Assembly: GCF_965218915.1 (NCBI RefSeq)
Contig: NZ_OZ244708.1
Coordinates: forward strand, 310,001-374,000
Direction: 5' to 3'
DNA from: Novosphingopyxis sp965218915
Lineage (GTDB): Bacteria; Pseudomonadota; Alphaproteobacteria; Sphingomonadales; Sphingomonadaceae
DNA length: 64,000 nucleotides
The notes below the pieces were generated by a model. That model was not told where the DNA came from. It saw only the letters and a program-made list of their open reading frames with translations, and made no database searches. The position numbers and the translations under genes were made by a program. Shown piece by piece: positions 1-8,594 of this stretch. How positions within the stretch are numbered: position 1 is the stretch's first letter; each line of letters starts with the position of its first letter.

Positions 1-1
1 C

Positions 2-88
2 GTCTACGAACGGATTGGCGCGAAGATGCAGCACGCGTGGCGCATCATGCGGATGGAGGGCGAGGCGCTGAAGGGCTTTGCGGCATAG
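2..88 (+). CDS. C-terminal end of a probable GNAT acetyltransferase (partial)
   Basis: The frame is open from the left edge to a TAG stop and encodes the last 28 residues of a protein whose start lies outside the window. The tail contains YERIGAKMQ followed by WRIMRMEGEAL. This resembles the last strand and helix of GNAT-family N-acetyltransferases, which often end in an R-x-x-G-E-A-L type segment. Little more can be said from so short a piece. The GNAT assignment is an inference from tail similarity only. Confidence 0.45.
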   Translation, partial: VYERIGAKMQHAWRIMRMEGEALKGFAA

Positions 89-105
89 CGCGCTCCAAGC
101 GTTGA

Positions 106-258
106 AACCACCGTCGCCCCGGCGGGGGCCGGGGCCCATCCCGTTTCTCGGATATGAGAACCGTTCGTCATCACACCCGGCATCGGTTAATCTGCATGAT
201 CACAACGCTGCCCTCAAGTCGAACACAGGATAGGCTCCGGCCTTCGCCGGAGCGACGA
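106..258. repeat. Intergenic palindromic (REP-like) elements
   Basis: The gap before the deacetylase gene holds two GC-rich hairpins: CCCCGGC facing GCCGGGGC near position 115-135, and GCTCCGG facing CCGGAGC near 234-252. The same style of palindrome recurs at 44455-44525. They look like members of the short repetitive elements scattered through this chromosome and could also act as hairpins at transcript ends. No promoter is obvious. Confidence 0.5.
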
Positions 259-277
259 GTTAGCTAAGGGAGGCATG

Positions 278-1207
278 ATGCTCCACGTCGTCCATCATGC
301 CGATTACATGGCCCCGCTGCCCGAGCGTGGCACGTTCCAGTTCGACAAATATCAGCTCGTCATGATCCTGCTGCGCGAAAGCGGTGCGGCGATCACCGAG
401 CATGCGCCTCCGCCGATGCCGCGGGACTGGCTCGCCGCGGTGCATGATCCGGCCTATGTCGACAGCGTGCTCGCCGCCGCGGTGCCGCGCGAAAAGGAGC
501 GCAGGATCGGCTTTCCCGTCACGCCGCACATCGCGCAGCGCGTGCAGCATACCAATGGCGGCACCTGGCGCGCCGCGCATCTGGCGCTCGAACATGGATA
601 TGCCGCCAACAGCGCGGGCGGCAGCCATCATGCACAACACGATACCGGTGCGGGCTATTGCGTGTTCAACGATCTCGCGGTGGCCGCCAACCGGCTGACC
701 GCCGAAGGGACGGTCCAGCGCATCCTGATCGTCGACTGCGACGTGCACCAGGGCGACGGCACCGCCGCGCTGACCGCGGGCCGCGAGGATATTTTCACCT
801 TTTCCATGCACGCCGAGAAGAATTTTCCGGTGCGCAAGGCGCTCTCGGACCTCGACGTGCCGCTGCCCGACGGCACCGGCGACGATGGCTATATGGCGGC
901 GCTGTCGGAGCATTGGCCGCGCCTGCTCGATGGCTATCGGCCCGATCTCGTCCTTTATCAGGCCGGGGTCGATCCGCATGCGGGCGACAGGCTGGGACGG
1001 CTCTCGCTCAGCAATGCGGGCCTGGCGCGGCGCGACCGTTATGTGCTGGCCGAGGCGCGGCGGCGCGCGGTTCCGGTGGCGAGCGCCCTGGGTGGCGGCT
1101 ACGGCGCCGACCAGCGCGAGGTGGCGGGACGCCATGCCCGCTCGATGCTGGCCATGGCCGATGAGAATGCGCGTTTCTCCGCGCCGGCGGCTATTTCTCA
1201 GAAATAG
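278..1207 (+). CDS. Histone deacetylase-family protein (zinc-dependent deacetylase)
   Basis: This 309-residue protein spans a full HDAC/acetylpolyamine amidohydrolase fold. Visible motifs are GGSHHA (His117-His118), GAGYCVFND, DCDVHQGDG (zinc ligands Asp155 and His157), GVDPHAGDRLG (third zinc ligand, probably Asp232) and the LGGGYG loop with the transition-state tyrosine. It should hydrolyse an acetyl-lysine or acetylated small-molecule amide in the cytoplasm; the natural substrate is unknown. Two ATGs lie in tandem at 275 and 278. The second is preferred because AGGGAGG at 267-273 is only one base from the first. The gene ends convergently with the next lipoprotein gene, overlapping it by 10 bp. 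Confidence 0.88.
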   Translation: MLHVVHHADYMAPLPERGTFQFDKYQLVMILLRESGAAITEHAPPPMPRDWLAAVHDPAYVDSVLAAAVPREKERRIGFPVTPHIAQRVQHTNGGTWRAAHLALEHGYAANSAGGSHHAQHDTGAGYCVFNDLAVAANRLTAEGTVQRILIVDCDVHQGDGTAALTAGREDIFTFSMHAEKNFPVRKALSDLDVPLPDGTGDDGYMAALSEHWPRLLDGYRPDLVLYQAGVDPHAGDRLGRLSLSNAGLARRDRYVLAEARRRAVPVASALGGGYGADQREVAGRHARSMLAMADENARFSAPAAISQK

Positions 1208-1734
1208 ATATCGACATAGTCGGTGAGCCCGTCGCGGCACGATTCCATATTCTGCAGCCGCCAATATTTGCGGTTCTGCGTGACCTGAAACAGCATCGGG
1301 CCGGTCCGCACGCAGTTGCGCCCCGCGTCGGGCGCGTCGGCGATGGTGATAGTACCGTCGAAGCTGAAATGGTCGCTCGCGATATCGGTGACAGCGCCGT
1401 CCAGCGTGAGCCGTCCTGCCGCCGCGTCCTTGGTGCCTGGCGGCGCATTGCCACCGTTCTGGCTGCCGTGCAGACGGACGAGCGCGCCATCCTGCGTTAC
1501 GTTCAGGGTGCCGCGATAATCCCAGCCGATCCATTGCAGGGTCAGCCCGCTATTGTTGCGCAGCCGGTCGAGCGCGGCCTGATCGCCCACGGTCGTGCGC
1601 CGGGCTGCGGACGCGCTGGACGCCTCCTGCTGCAATCGCTGCTGCACCGCATAGGGCGACGCCGGGCCGGCGGGCGTTCCGGCGGCGCAGGCGGCGAGCG
1701 GCAACGCGGCGAGGGCGATGAGGCTGCGGATCAT
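1198..1734 (-). CDS. Putative lipoprotein of unknown function
   Basis: This 178-residue protein begins with a short hydrophobic signal ending in the lipobox LAAC, so Cys16 should be lipidated. The ATG at 1734 is chosen because it starts directly at that signal; the frame is open further upstream but that extension has no signal character. The mature part is predicted mainly beta-strand, with two cysteines near NCVRTG and ESCRDG that could pair. I do not recognise the family. Its 3' end overlaps the deacetylase gene tail to tail. Confidence 0.72.
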   Translation of the reverse strand: MIRSLIALAALPLAACAAGTPAGPASPYAVQQRLQQEASSASAARRTTVGDQAALDRLRNNSGLTLQWIGWDYRGTLNVTQDGALVRLHGSQNGGNAPPGTKDAAAGRLTLDGAVTDIASDHFSFDGTITIADAPDAGRNCVRTGPMLFQVTQNRKYWRLQNMESCRDGLTDYVDIYF

Positions 1735-1816
1735 GGATGGACTCCCTTGTTGGTGCATGTCCGGCTTCGACGCATGGGCGCGGGGCGGGTTCCGGATCAC
1801 TGCCACATCCCCAATT

Positions 1817-1949
1817 CCGTTCGTGCTGAGCTTGTCGAAGCACCGCTCTTTTTTCGTGTAACGATGGAAAAAAAGGAAAGCAGCCCCCTTCGACTGCCTG
1901 CTTGCAGCAGTCGCTCAGAACAGGCTTCGACAGGCTCAGGGCGAACGGA
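1817..1949. repeat. Paired palindromic element, GAGCTTGTCGAAG type
   Basis: The left end reads CCGTTCGTGCTGAGCTTGTC and the right end carries its inverted counterpart (GCTTCGACAGGCTCAGG then GCGAACGG), separated by about 80 bp. A second copy with the same ends lies at 36619-36708. The inverted-pair architecture resembles a REP doublet (BIME/REPIN). It fills the gap between the lipoprotein promoter region and the following transporter pseudogene. Confidence 0.75.
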
Positions 1950-1989
1950 CGTGGGCGGCAGCAAAGGGGTTTAGCCCATAATATGATCT

Positions 1990-2929
1990 ATGCCCCGTCT
2001 GGACAGCGCCCACCGCCCGCCCGATAGCGCCCCGATGCCCCAGCGCCCGCTCGTCCCCTTCCTCGTCGCCTGTCTCGGCATCGGCAGCTTTTCGCTGATG
2101 GACGCGGTGATGAAGGGACTGGTGCTCCGGATCGACGTGTACAACGCGCTGTTCTGGCGTTCGCTCGCCGCCATCGCGATCCTGGCGCTGCCCTATCTGA
2201 TCTGGCGCCGTCGGCGCCATCCGACCCGCGCGGCGCTGCGCATCCATGCCCGGCGCGCGCTGGTGCTGTTGCCGATGGGGCTGAGCTTCTTCTGGGCGCT
2301 CGGCCGGCTGCCGCTGGCCGAGGCGATCGCGCTCAGCTTCATCGCGCCGGTGATCGCGCTCTATCTCGCGGCGCTGCTGCTGGGCGAAACCATCGGGCGC
2401 AGCGCGATCCTCGCCTCGGTGCTGGGCCTGATCGGTGTGGCGGTGATCGTCGGCGGGCGGGTGAGCGGCGATTATGAAGCGCAAGCGCTGCTTGGTGCGG
2501 GCGGTGCTGTTTTCGGCCTGCCTGTTCGCCTATAATCTCATCCTTGCGCGAAGGCAGGCGCAGATCGCCGGGCCGATCGAGATCGCCATGTACATGGCGC
2601 TGTTCCTGGCAGGCTATTTCGGACTCGCCGCGCCGTTGCTCGCGGTGCCGCCTGCCGCCGAGCAGTGGCCCGCGATTATCGGCGCGGCGGCGCTGTCCAG
2701 CCTGTCCCTGCTTCTGCTCGGATGGGCTTATGCCCGGGCCGAGGCGCAAGCCCTGATTCCGGTGGAATATACCGGCTTTCTCTGGGCGATCCTGTTCGGC
2801 TGGCTGTTCTTTGCCGAAATGCCGAGCTGGCCGGTGCTGGCGGGCGCGGCATTGATCGTGGCCGGCAGGGCGACCGCCGCGCGGGCCAAGCCGCGGCTGG
2901 TGCAGGCGGTGGATCTGGATGCGATGTGA
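1990..2929 (+). pseudogene. EamA/DMT-family transporter split by a frameshift
   Basis: Two overlapping frames together make one drug/metabolite transporter of about 310 residues. The first (1990-2535; real start perhaps ATG 2035) encodes the first EamA repeat up to GGRVSGDYEAQALLG. The second (open from before 2474 to 2929) resumes with FSACLFAYN and encodes the second repeat, ending in the typical final helix WAILFGWLFFAE. The frame moves by +1 between about 2500 and 2520, in a G/C-rich run, consistent with one extra base. As written, neither half has all ten helices, so the gene should be non-functional unless this is a sequencing error. Confidence 0.8.
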
Positions 2930-2954
2930 TGCGCGCCCGGCTTAGATATTGACC

Positions 2955-3494
2955 CTAATTCCGCCGCGCCTTCCACGCCTCGCGGGTCTGGCCGTAGCAG
3001 TCGACCTGCTTGTCCTGGAACGGCGCGGGCATTCGGGTCGGTCCCATCTTGGCCGATCCCAGCCGCTCGGCCAGCTTGATCGATCCTGTGTTTTGCGGAT
3101 CGATGATGTGGTGCACCGCGTCCCAGCCGAGCCGGTCGAACGCATAATCGATCGCCGCGACGGCGGCTTCGCGGGCATAGCCCTTGCCTTCGAACTCGCG
3201 CGCCACGCCCCAGCCGATTTCGGCCACCGGCCATTCGGCGGGCTGCCACGGCCCGGCGCGGCCGATCCAGCGGCCGGTGGCGCGCTCGATCATCGAGAAC
3301 ATGCCGAAGCCGTTGATATGCCAGCTGCCCGCCAGACAGCACCAGGCGCGCCAGGTCTCGGCGCGCGATTTCGGACCGCTCAGAAAACGCATAGTTTCGG
3401 GATCGGCGTGAAAGGCGACCGCCGCCTCGAAATCCTCGGCGGCGGGCGGGCGCAGGATCAGCCGTTCGGTAACGAGCAGGGGGCCGTTCAGCAT
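2955..3494 (-). CDS. GNAT-family N-acetyltransferase (RimJ/RimL-like)
   Basis: This 179-residue enzyme opens with LLVTERLILRPPAAEDF, the usual start of RimJ/RimL-type acetyltransferases. It contains EIGWGVAREFEGKGYARE, the acetyl-CoA pyrophosphate-binding loop, and NTGSIKLAERLG near the C terminus. It probably transfers acetyl from acetyl-CoA to a protein N terminus or small amine. ATG 3494 is used. A longer frame reaches 3557, but that extension runs through the terminator of the upstream gene and is rejected. Confidence 0.85.
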   Translation of the reverse strand: MLNGPLLVTERLILRPPAAEDFEAAVAFHADPETMRFLSGPKSRAETWRAWCCLAGSWHINGFGMFSMIERATGRWIGRAGPWQPAEWPVAEIGWGVAREFEGKGYAREAAVAAIDYAFDRLGWDAVHHIIDPQNTGSIKLAERLGSAKMGPTRMPAPFQDKQVDCYGQTREAWKARRN

Positions 3495-3545
3495 GGGAAT
3501 GCGCCTTTCGATGGAGTGCGCGCTCCTACCGCATCGGCGCGCCAC

Positions 3546-3575
3546 AAAAAAGGGCACCCGGCAAGGGGTGCCCTT
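3546..3575 (-). terminator. Rho-independent terminator of the glycine-zipper gene
   Basis: A perfect 10-bp stem (AAGGGCACCC pairing with GGGTGCCCTT) with a six-base loop is followed on the minus strand by a run of U residues. It begins about 20 bp after the stop of the gene at 3597 and just precedes the start of the acetyltransferase gene. Confidence 0.88.
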
Positions 3576-3596
3576 CTGCGTGACGATGCTGGAAAC

Positions 3597-4040
3597 TCAG
3601 CGGCAGGTGACGCCGCCGCGATCGAGCTCGCGGCCGAGCAGACCGCCACCCACGGCGCCGATGATCGCGCCGATCGTGCGGTCCCGCCGGCCGGCGATTT
3701 CCGCGCCGCCGATCGCGCCCAGCGCGCCGCCGATCACCAGACCGGCGGTGCCGTCGTCGCGGCGGCAGCGATAGCGCCCGTCATTGCCGCGCCAGATACG
3801 GTCGTTGCGGCCGAGGCGGCGGTCATGGCGCGCGTCGCGGCGGGCCTGACGGTCGTAGTAACGCTGCTCCTGGCGATATTCGCGGGCCTGCTGGCGCTGA
3901 TAATGCTTGTAGCGCTGGTGGCGATTATCATGCTTGCCGCTGTCCGCATGGACGGCCGCGCCTTCGGTTATCGGACCCAGATCGGGGGTCGGAACGGCCA
4001 TGGACAGCGCGGCTGCCGCGGCGAGGATGGCGATTTTCAT
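3597..4040 (-). CDS. Glycine-zipper 2TM-domain surface/periplasmic protein
   Basis: This 147-residue protein has a short signal peptide (MKIAILAAAAALSMAVP), then a strongly charged Arg/His/Tyr/Gln-rich middle. It ends in a glycine-zipper hairpin (GLVIGGALGAIGGAEIAG, then GAIIGAVGGGLLGREL), as in SmpA/OmlA-neighbour and Rickettsia 17-kDa-antigen type proteins. It is likely exported and inserted in or attached to the envelope. ATG 4040 is chosen because the signal peptide begins there; upstream in-frame residues look non-coding. It has its own terminator at 3546-3575. Confidence 0.75.
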   Translation of the reverse strand: MKIAILAAAAALSMAVPTPDLGPITEGAAVHADSGKHDNRHQRYKHYQRQQAREYRQEQRYYDRQARRDARHDRRLGRNDRIWRGNDGRYRCRRDDGTAGLVIGGALGAIGGAEIAGRRDRTIGAIIGAVGGGLLGRELDRGGVTCR

Positions 4041-4256
4041 GTCGGCTTCTCCTGGCTTGCCGGAGGGGGTTTCCGGAAGGTTGCTTGTCGAGAACGGTTC
4101 AGGTTTAGCAGCTGTTTCATGAACACAGGACGACAAGACGGACCGTTGCCGATTGTCGATGAACGGCTTTCCGGATGAATATCGCCTGTCGGTCAGAACC
4201 TATCCCAACTTTGAAAAGCGCTTGCCAGGGCATGGGCGGAGCGGCAGGGCGGGCAC

Positions 4257-4472
4257 ATGGGAAACATCGTCGCCTGGCTCATCGGTATCGTCTCGGCAAT
4301 TCTCGCCATCCCCACGGTTCTGCCCGTCCTCGGCTGGCTGCTGGCGCTGATCATCCTGCCGCTGCCGCTGATCGGCATCGTCATCGGGGCTTTTTCACGG
4401 CGCAAGAGCGGGCGCAATTTCTGCATCCTGGTGTTCGTGCTCTGCTTCCTGCGGCTGCTGATCACCGTCTGA
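4257..4472 (+). CDS. Small two-helix membrane protein
   Basis: This 71-residue protein consists almost entirely of two hydrophobic segments, about residues 4-40 (with a Pro/Gly kink) and 55-70, joined by SRRKSGRN. The basic loop suggests it faces the cytoplasm. It lies 16 bp upstream of the RarD-type transporter in the same direction and may be co-transcribed. I do not recognise a family. Confidence 0.55.
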   Translation: MGNIVAWLIGIVSAILAIPTVLPVLGWLLALIILPLPLIGIVIGAFSRRKSGRNFCILVFVLCFLRLLITV

Positions 4473-4488
4473 CCGGCGGCGCATAGAC

Positions 4489-5427
4489 ATGCGCGACGAG
4501 CCCGCCACGCCCATCGAGGCCGCCCGCGCCGATGCGCCGCCGACCGAGCCCGGCAGCGGCCTGGCGCAGGGGCTCGGCGCTTATTTCATCTGGGGCTTCA
4601 TGCCGCTGTTCTTCAAGCAGCTCACCGGCGTGCCCCCGGTGGAGGTGGTGGCGCACCGCGTGATCTGGTCGGTGCCGCTGCTGCTCGTGATCCTGGCCTT
4701 TCGCAAACAGCTCCCCGCGTTCTGGGGTGTGCTGAAGACGCCCAAGACACGGCTGCTGATGCTGCTCAGCTCCACGCTGATCGCGGCCAACTGGCTGATC
4801 TACGTGTTCGCGGTGCTGGCCGACCATATCCTGGCCGCGAGCCTGGGCTATTATCTCACGCCCCTGCTCAACGTGCTGCTCGGCTATTTCTTCCTCAAGG
4901 AAGGGATGACCAGAGCCACCTTCGTTTCGGTGGTGCTCGCTTTCATCGGCGTCGCGATCCTGGCGGCGGGGGCGCTCGATACCTTGTGGATCAGTCTCGC
5001 GCTGGCGTTCAGCTTCGGCCTGTACGGGCTGGTGCGCAAGCTGGCGCCGGTCGGGTCGATGCCGGGCCTCGCCGCCGAGACGGTGATGCTGTCGCCGGTG
5101 GCGCTGGGCGCGGTCGGCTGGTTCCTGCTCTACGGCGGCAGCGCCGGCTTCGGCAGTTCGCTGAAGATCGACCTGCTCTTGATCGCGGGCGGCGCGGTCA
5201 CCGCCATCCCGCTGCTGCTGTTCGCCGGGGCGGCGCGGCGGATGCGGCTGACGGCGCTCGGCTTCGTCTCCTATATCGGTCCGACCATGCAGTTCGCGCT
5301 TGGCGTGTTCCTTTATGACGAACCGCTCACCACCCCGCGCCTCGCCTGTTTCGCGTTGATCTGGACGGCGCTGGTGGTCTTTTCGGTGGACGGTGTGCGG
5401 CGGTCGCGGCGGGGCGAGGCGATTTGA
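4489..5427 (+). CDS. rarD: EamA-family transporter RarD
   Basis: This 312-residue, ten-helix permease carries hallmarks of the RarD branch of the drug/metabolite superfamily. These include GLGAYFIWGFMPLFFK at about residues 28-43, VEVVAHRVIWSVPL, and ANWLIYVFAV. The second EamA repeat contains GLYGLVRK and the last helices TALGFVSYIGPTMQFALGV. E. coli RarD is linked to chloramphenicol resistance but its substrate is undefined. Length and motif order are normal and the N-terminal 25 residues form a soluble leader. Confidence 0.9.
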   Translation: MRDEPATPIEAARADAPPTEPGSGLAQGLGAYFIWGFMPLFFKQLTGVPPVEVVAHRVIWSVPLLLVILAFRKQLPAFWGVLKTPKTRLLMLLSSTLIAANWLIYVFAVLADHILAASLGYYLTPLLNVLLGYFFLKEGMTRATFVSVVLAFIGVAILAAGALDTLWISLALAFSFGLYGLVRKLAPVGSMPGLAAETVMLSPVALGAVGWFLLYGGSAGFGSSLKIDLLLIAGGAVTAIPLLLFAGAARRMRLTALGFVSYIGPTMQFALGVFLYDEPLTTPRLACFALIWTALVVFSVDGVRRSRRGEAI

Positions 5428-5779
5428 TGTTCGGTTCTCGCAAACCCCGTCAGCCCGGCGAAAGCCGGAGCGGTTACAGCGCTGCATCCGCCCTGGATCC
5501 CGGATCAAGTCCGTGGTTCGCTCCTCTCCCTTAAACGGGGAAGGGTAGGATATGAGGGTGTAGCTACAGAATCAAAGAACACGCAGCAGCCATCTATTTC
5601 TTCCAAATCCAACGGATTTTCGCTGTCCTACAACGGCCTGTTCGGGTTAGTCTCGCCGCATGGTCCGCTCAAACCGCCACGATCTCTCCATGCGCTGCGC
5701 ATCGCTTGGGCGGGGCCGAAGAGGGGGGGGGATGTATAGCGCCCTCCGTGAACTTCCAGATTTCGACTCGGCTTCCGGC
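5428..5779. other. Intergenic stretch with decayed repeat fragments
   Basis: This gap of about 350 bp contains a short palindrome (GCCCGGC facing GCCGGAGC near 5451-5472), a fragment resembling the GGATCAAGTCCG repeat ends seen at 16320 and 60636, and a run of nine G at 5723-5731. One frame is open across the right part into the next gene, but it lacks coding character. I see no convincing gene or clear promoter. Confidence 0.45.
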
Positions 5780-6565
5780 ATGAGCGAAATCTCCTTCCTG
5801 ACTCGTCCCGGCGGCGCACGGCTGGCCTATCAAAAGGCCGAACGGCGCGAGGCGGCCGGAGCCGGGCCGACGCTGGTCTTCCTGCCCGGCTACAAGTCGG
5901 ACATGGCGGGATCGAAGGCGACGATGCTGTTCGACGAAGCCGCCGTCAGGGGGCGCGCGGCGCTGCTGTTCGATTATGCCGGATGCGGGGCGAGCGGCGG
6001 CGCGTTCGAGGAACAGACGCTGGAGAGCTGGTGCGACGACGCGCTGTTCCTGATCGATGAACTGACCGACGGTCCGCTGCTGCTGGCCGGATCGTCGATG
6101 GGCGGCTGGCTGATGCTGCTGGCGGCGCTGGCCCTGATCGAGCGGGACGGGGGAGACCGGGTGGCCGGGCTCGTCGGTATCGCGGCGGCGCCGGACTTCA
6201 CCGACTGGGGTTTCGACGAGGCGCAGCGCGCGCTGCTGGCGACCGGCGAAACCTTGTACGAGGACAGCGATTACGGCCTCGAGCCGACCCCGACCGCCGC
6301 CGCTTTCTGGCGATCGGGGCAGGCCAATCTGCTGCTGAACGATAAGATCGCGATCGATTGCCCGGTGCGGCTGCTCCATGGGCAGGCCGATGCGGACGTG
6401 CCGCACGAGACCTCGCTCCGCCTCGCCGCGGCGCTGCGTTCAGCCGATGTGCAGACGCTGCTGATCAAGGACGGTGACCACCGGCTGTCGCGCGGCGCGG
6501 ACCTTGCGCTGCTCGCCGCCACGGTCGATCGCCTGATCGAAGACCGGGGAAGGACCGCTGCATGA
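5780..6565 (+). CDS. Alpha/beta hydrolase (ABHD10-like serine esterase)
   Basis: This 261-residue protein has the alpha/beta-hydrolase triad: nucleophile Ser106 in GSSMGG, Asp in HGQADADVPHETS, and His in KDGDHRLSR. The order and the FLPGYKSDMAGSKA oxyanion loop resemble ABHD10-type thioesterases/esterases. It probably cleaves a cytoplasmic ester or thioester of unknown identity. ATG 5780 (MSEISFLTRPGG) is preferred over upstream in-frame starts because homologous folds begin here. Its stop overlaps the start of the TPR gene (ATGA), suggesting translational coupling. Confidence 0.82.
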   Translation: MSEISFLTRPGGARLAYQKAERREAAGAGPTLVFLPGYKSDMAGSKATMLFDEAAVRGRAALLFDYAGCGASGGAFEEQTLESWCDDALFLIDELTDGPLLLAGSSMGGWLMLLAALALIERDGGDRVAGLVGIAAAPDFTDWGFDEAQRALLATGETLYEDSDYGLEPTPTAAAFWRSGQANLLLNDKIAIDCPVRLLHGQADADVPHETSLRLAAALRSADVQTLLIKDGDHRLSRGADLALLAATVDRLIEDRGRTAA

Positions 6566-7353
6566 TTTCCGTGTTTTTCCCATTGCTCCTCCAAGCCGCC
6601 ACCGCCGCCGTCGCGGCACCGGCGGCAGACGCCGCCGCCGATGCCGATCCGCGTCTGGGCGAATGTCTCGATCTGGCCAGCACCGACCCGGTGACCGCGG
6701 TGGTGCGCGCGAACCAGTGGATCGCGGGCAATGGCGGCGCGCCGGCCTATCAATGCATGGGGCTGGCCGAAGCGGGCAGCGGTCGCTGGGACCGGGCCGA
6801 GGCCGCGTTTGTGAAGGCCGCGTTGATGGCGCAGGGGGCGCATGGCCCGGACGAAGCCAATCTGTGGATGCAGGCGGGCAATGCCGCGCTGGCGGGCGGT
6901 GAGGGCGCCACCGCGCTGACCCATCTCGACCGCGCGGTGGCGACCGGCACGCTGAGCGGCAAGGCGCTGGGCGAGGTGCAGCTCGACCGCGCCCGCGCGC
7001 TGGTATCGGCGGGTCGTGGCGCCGATGCCGCCGCGGCGCTGGCCGAAGCCGTGGGGCTGGTGCCGCAGGACCCGCTCGCCTGGCTGCTGTCGGCGACGCT
7101 GGCGCGGCGCGCGGGCGATCTGGAGAAGGCCGCGTCGGATATCGGATTTGCCAAGGCGCTCGCGCCGGAAGAACCGGCGGTGCTGCTCGAGCGCGGCAAT
7201 ATCGCGGCGCTTTCCGGTGACGATACGGCTGCGCGCGCCGAATGGCAGCGCGTGGCCGAGGTGGCGCCGGGCAGCTCGCAGGCGGAGGCGGCAACGCGGC
7301 AGCTGGCCGCGCTCGCGGAGCCTGGCGAGGTGACGGCCGCCCCCGCGCCGTGA
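6562..7353 (+). CDS. Secreted or periplasmic tetratricopeptide-repeat protein
   Basis: This 263-residue protein starts with a hydrophobic signal-like segment (MISVFFPLLLQAATAAVAAPAADA), followed by several TPR-like helical hairpins rich in Ala. The clearest run from about residue 90 to 245. It has no catalytic motif and probably scaffolds protein contacts in the periplasm. It overlaps the hydrolase gene by 4 bp and is followed 13 bp later by gloA, so the four genes 5780-8520 may form one transcript. Confidence 0.7.
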   Translation: MISVFFPLLLQAATAAVAAPAADAAADADPRLGECLDLASTDPVTAVVRANQWIAGNGGAPAYQCMGLAEAGSGRWDRAEAAFVKAALMAQGAHGPDEANLWMQAGNAALAGGEGATALTHLDRAVATGTLSGKALGEVQLDRARALVSAGRGADAAAALAEAVGLVPQDPLAWLLSATLARRAGDLEKAASDIGFAKALAPEEPAVLLERGNIAALSGDDTAARAEWQRVAEVAPGSSQAEAATRQLAALAEPGEVTAAPAP

Positions 7354-7366
7354 TAAGGGATCGCCC

Positions 7367-7801
7367 ATGAAATATCTGCACACCATGATCCGCGTCTCCG
7401 ACATCGCTGCGACGCTCCGCTTCTTCGAACTGCTCGGGCTAGAGGAGGCTCGCCGCGCCGATAGCGAAAAGGGGCGCTTCACGCTCGTCTTCCTCGCCGC
7501 GCCGGGCGACGAGGACGCCCAGGTCGAACTCACCTACAACTGGCCGGCCGAGGATGGCGGCGCGCCCGAGCAATATGGGGGCGGCCGCAATTTCGGTCAT
7601 CTCGCCTATGCGGTCGACGATATCTATGAAAGCTGCCGGCGGCTTTCGGACGGCGGCGTGACGATCAACCGGCCGCCGCGCGACGGCCATATGGCGTTCG
7701 TGCGCTCGCCCGACGGCATCTCGGTCGAGCTGCTGCAGAAGGGCGAGCGCAAGGAGCCCGCCGAGCCCTGGGCCTCGATGGAGAATGTCGGGACATGGTG
7801 A
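7367..7801 (+). CDS. gloA: Lactoylglutathione lyase (glyoxalase I)
   Basis: This 144-residue vicinal-oxygen-chelate enzyme has the four metal ligands of glyoxalase I: His5 (LHTMIRV), Glu in VELTYNW, His in FGHLAYAV and Glu in SVELLQK. It isomerises the hemithioacetal of methylglyoxal and glutathione to S-lactoylglutathione in the cytoplasm. GNFGHLAYAVDDIY-like spacing and length are typical of the short Ni-type bacterial form. The next gene is its pathway partner gloB, overlapping at TGATG. Confidence 0.93.
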   Translation: MKYLHTMIRVSDIAATLRFFELLGLEEARRADSEKGRFTLVFLAAPGDEDAQVELTYNWPAEDGGAPEQYGGGRNFGHLAYAVDDIYESCRRLSDGGVTINRPPRDGHMAFVRSPDGISVELLQKGERKEPAEPWASMENVGTW

Positions 7802-8520
7802 TGGAAGTCGTCCGCATCCCGGTGCTCAGCGACAATTATGTCTGGCTGGTGCACGAGTCCGGCAGCGGCGAAACGATGGTGGTCGATCCTGCCGTCGCCG
7901 GGCCGGTGCTGGCGGAGGCCGAAAAGCGCGACTGGACGATCACGCAGATCTGGAACACGCACTGGCATCCCGATCACACCGGCGGCAACGAAGCGATCAA
8001 GGCCGCGACCGGCTGCACGATCACCGGACCGAGGGCCGAGGCCGCGCGCATCCCGACGCTCGATCGGCTGGTGAGCGAGGGCGACACCGTTTCGCTGGGC
8101 GCGATCGAAGCGCGGGTAATCGACGTGCCCGCGCACACCGCCGGCCATATCGCCTATCATCTGCCTGGCGAACGGGTCGCGTTCGTCGGCGACACGCTGT
8201 TCGCGATGGGCTGCGGGCGATTGTTCGAGGGCGATGCGGCGCAGATGTATGCCAATATGCGCAAGCTCGAGGCATTGCCCGACGAGACCGCGATCTACTG
8301 TGCGCATGAATATACCGAGGCCAATGGCGATTTCGCGCTGACCGTCGAGCCGGACAATGCCGCGCTCGCCGAACGGATGGACAAGGTGCGGGCGAAGCGC
8401 GCACGCGGCGAGGCGACGGTGCCGACCGACATCGCCGCCGAAAGGGCCACCAATCCGTTCATGCGCGCGGGGTCCGTCGAGGAACTGGCGGCACGGCGCA
8501 AGGCAAAGGATAACGCTTGA
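7801..8520 (+). CDS. gloB: Hydroxyacylglutathione hydrolase (glyoxalase II)
   Basis: This 239-residue metallo-beta-lactamase-fold enzyme carries the binuclear metal motif NTHWHPDHTGGN (about residues 57-68), later His in PAHTAGH, Asp in FVGDTLFAMGCGRLFEG, and CAHEYT. It hydrolyses S-lactoylglutathione to lactate and glutathione, completing methylglyoxal detoxification begun by gloA. ATG 7801 is chosen because it overlaps the gloA stop as TGATG; an in-frame ATG two codons earlier (7795) is also possible. The C-terminal region has the usual RAKRARGEATVPT and ERATNPFMR segments. Confidence 0.95.
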   Translation: MEVVRIPVLSDNYVWLVHESGSGETMVVDPAVAGPVLAEAEKRDWTITQIWNTHWHPDHTGGNEAIKAATGCTITGPRAEAARIPTLDRLVSEGDTVSLGAIEARVIDVPAHTAGHIAYHLPGERVAFVGDTLFAMGCGRLFEGDAAQMYANMRKLEALPDETAIYCAHEYTEANGDFALTVEPDNAALAERMDKVRAKRARGEATVPTDIAAERATNPFMRAGSVEELAARRKAKDNA

Positions 8521-8594
8521 TCGGAGCCCCCGGCGCGCAACTTTTGCGCCGGACGGGACGTTACAGGGTGGCAAGTCGAAACCGGAGATTTCCA

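Noticed and set aside
3495..3557. N-terminal extension of the GNAT gene to 3557
   Set aside because: The extension is translated from the terminator hairpin of the upstream gene; the domain starts at 3494.
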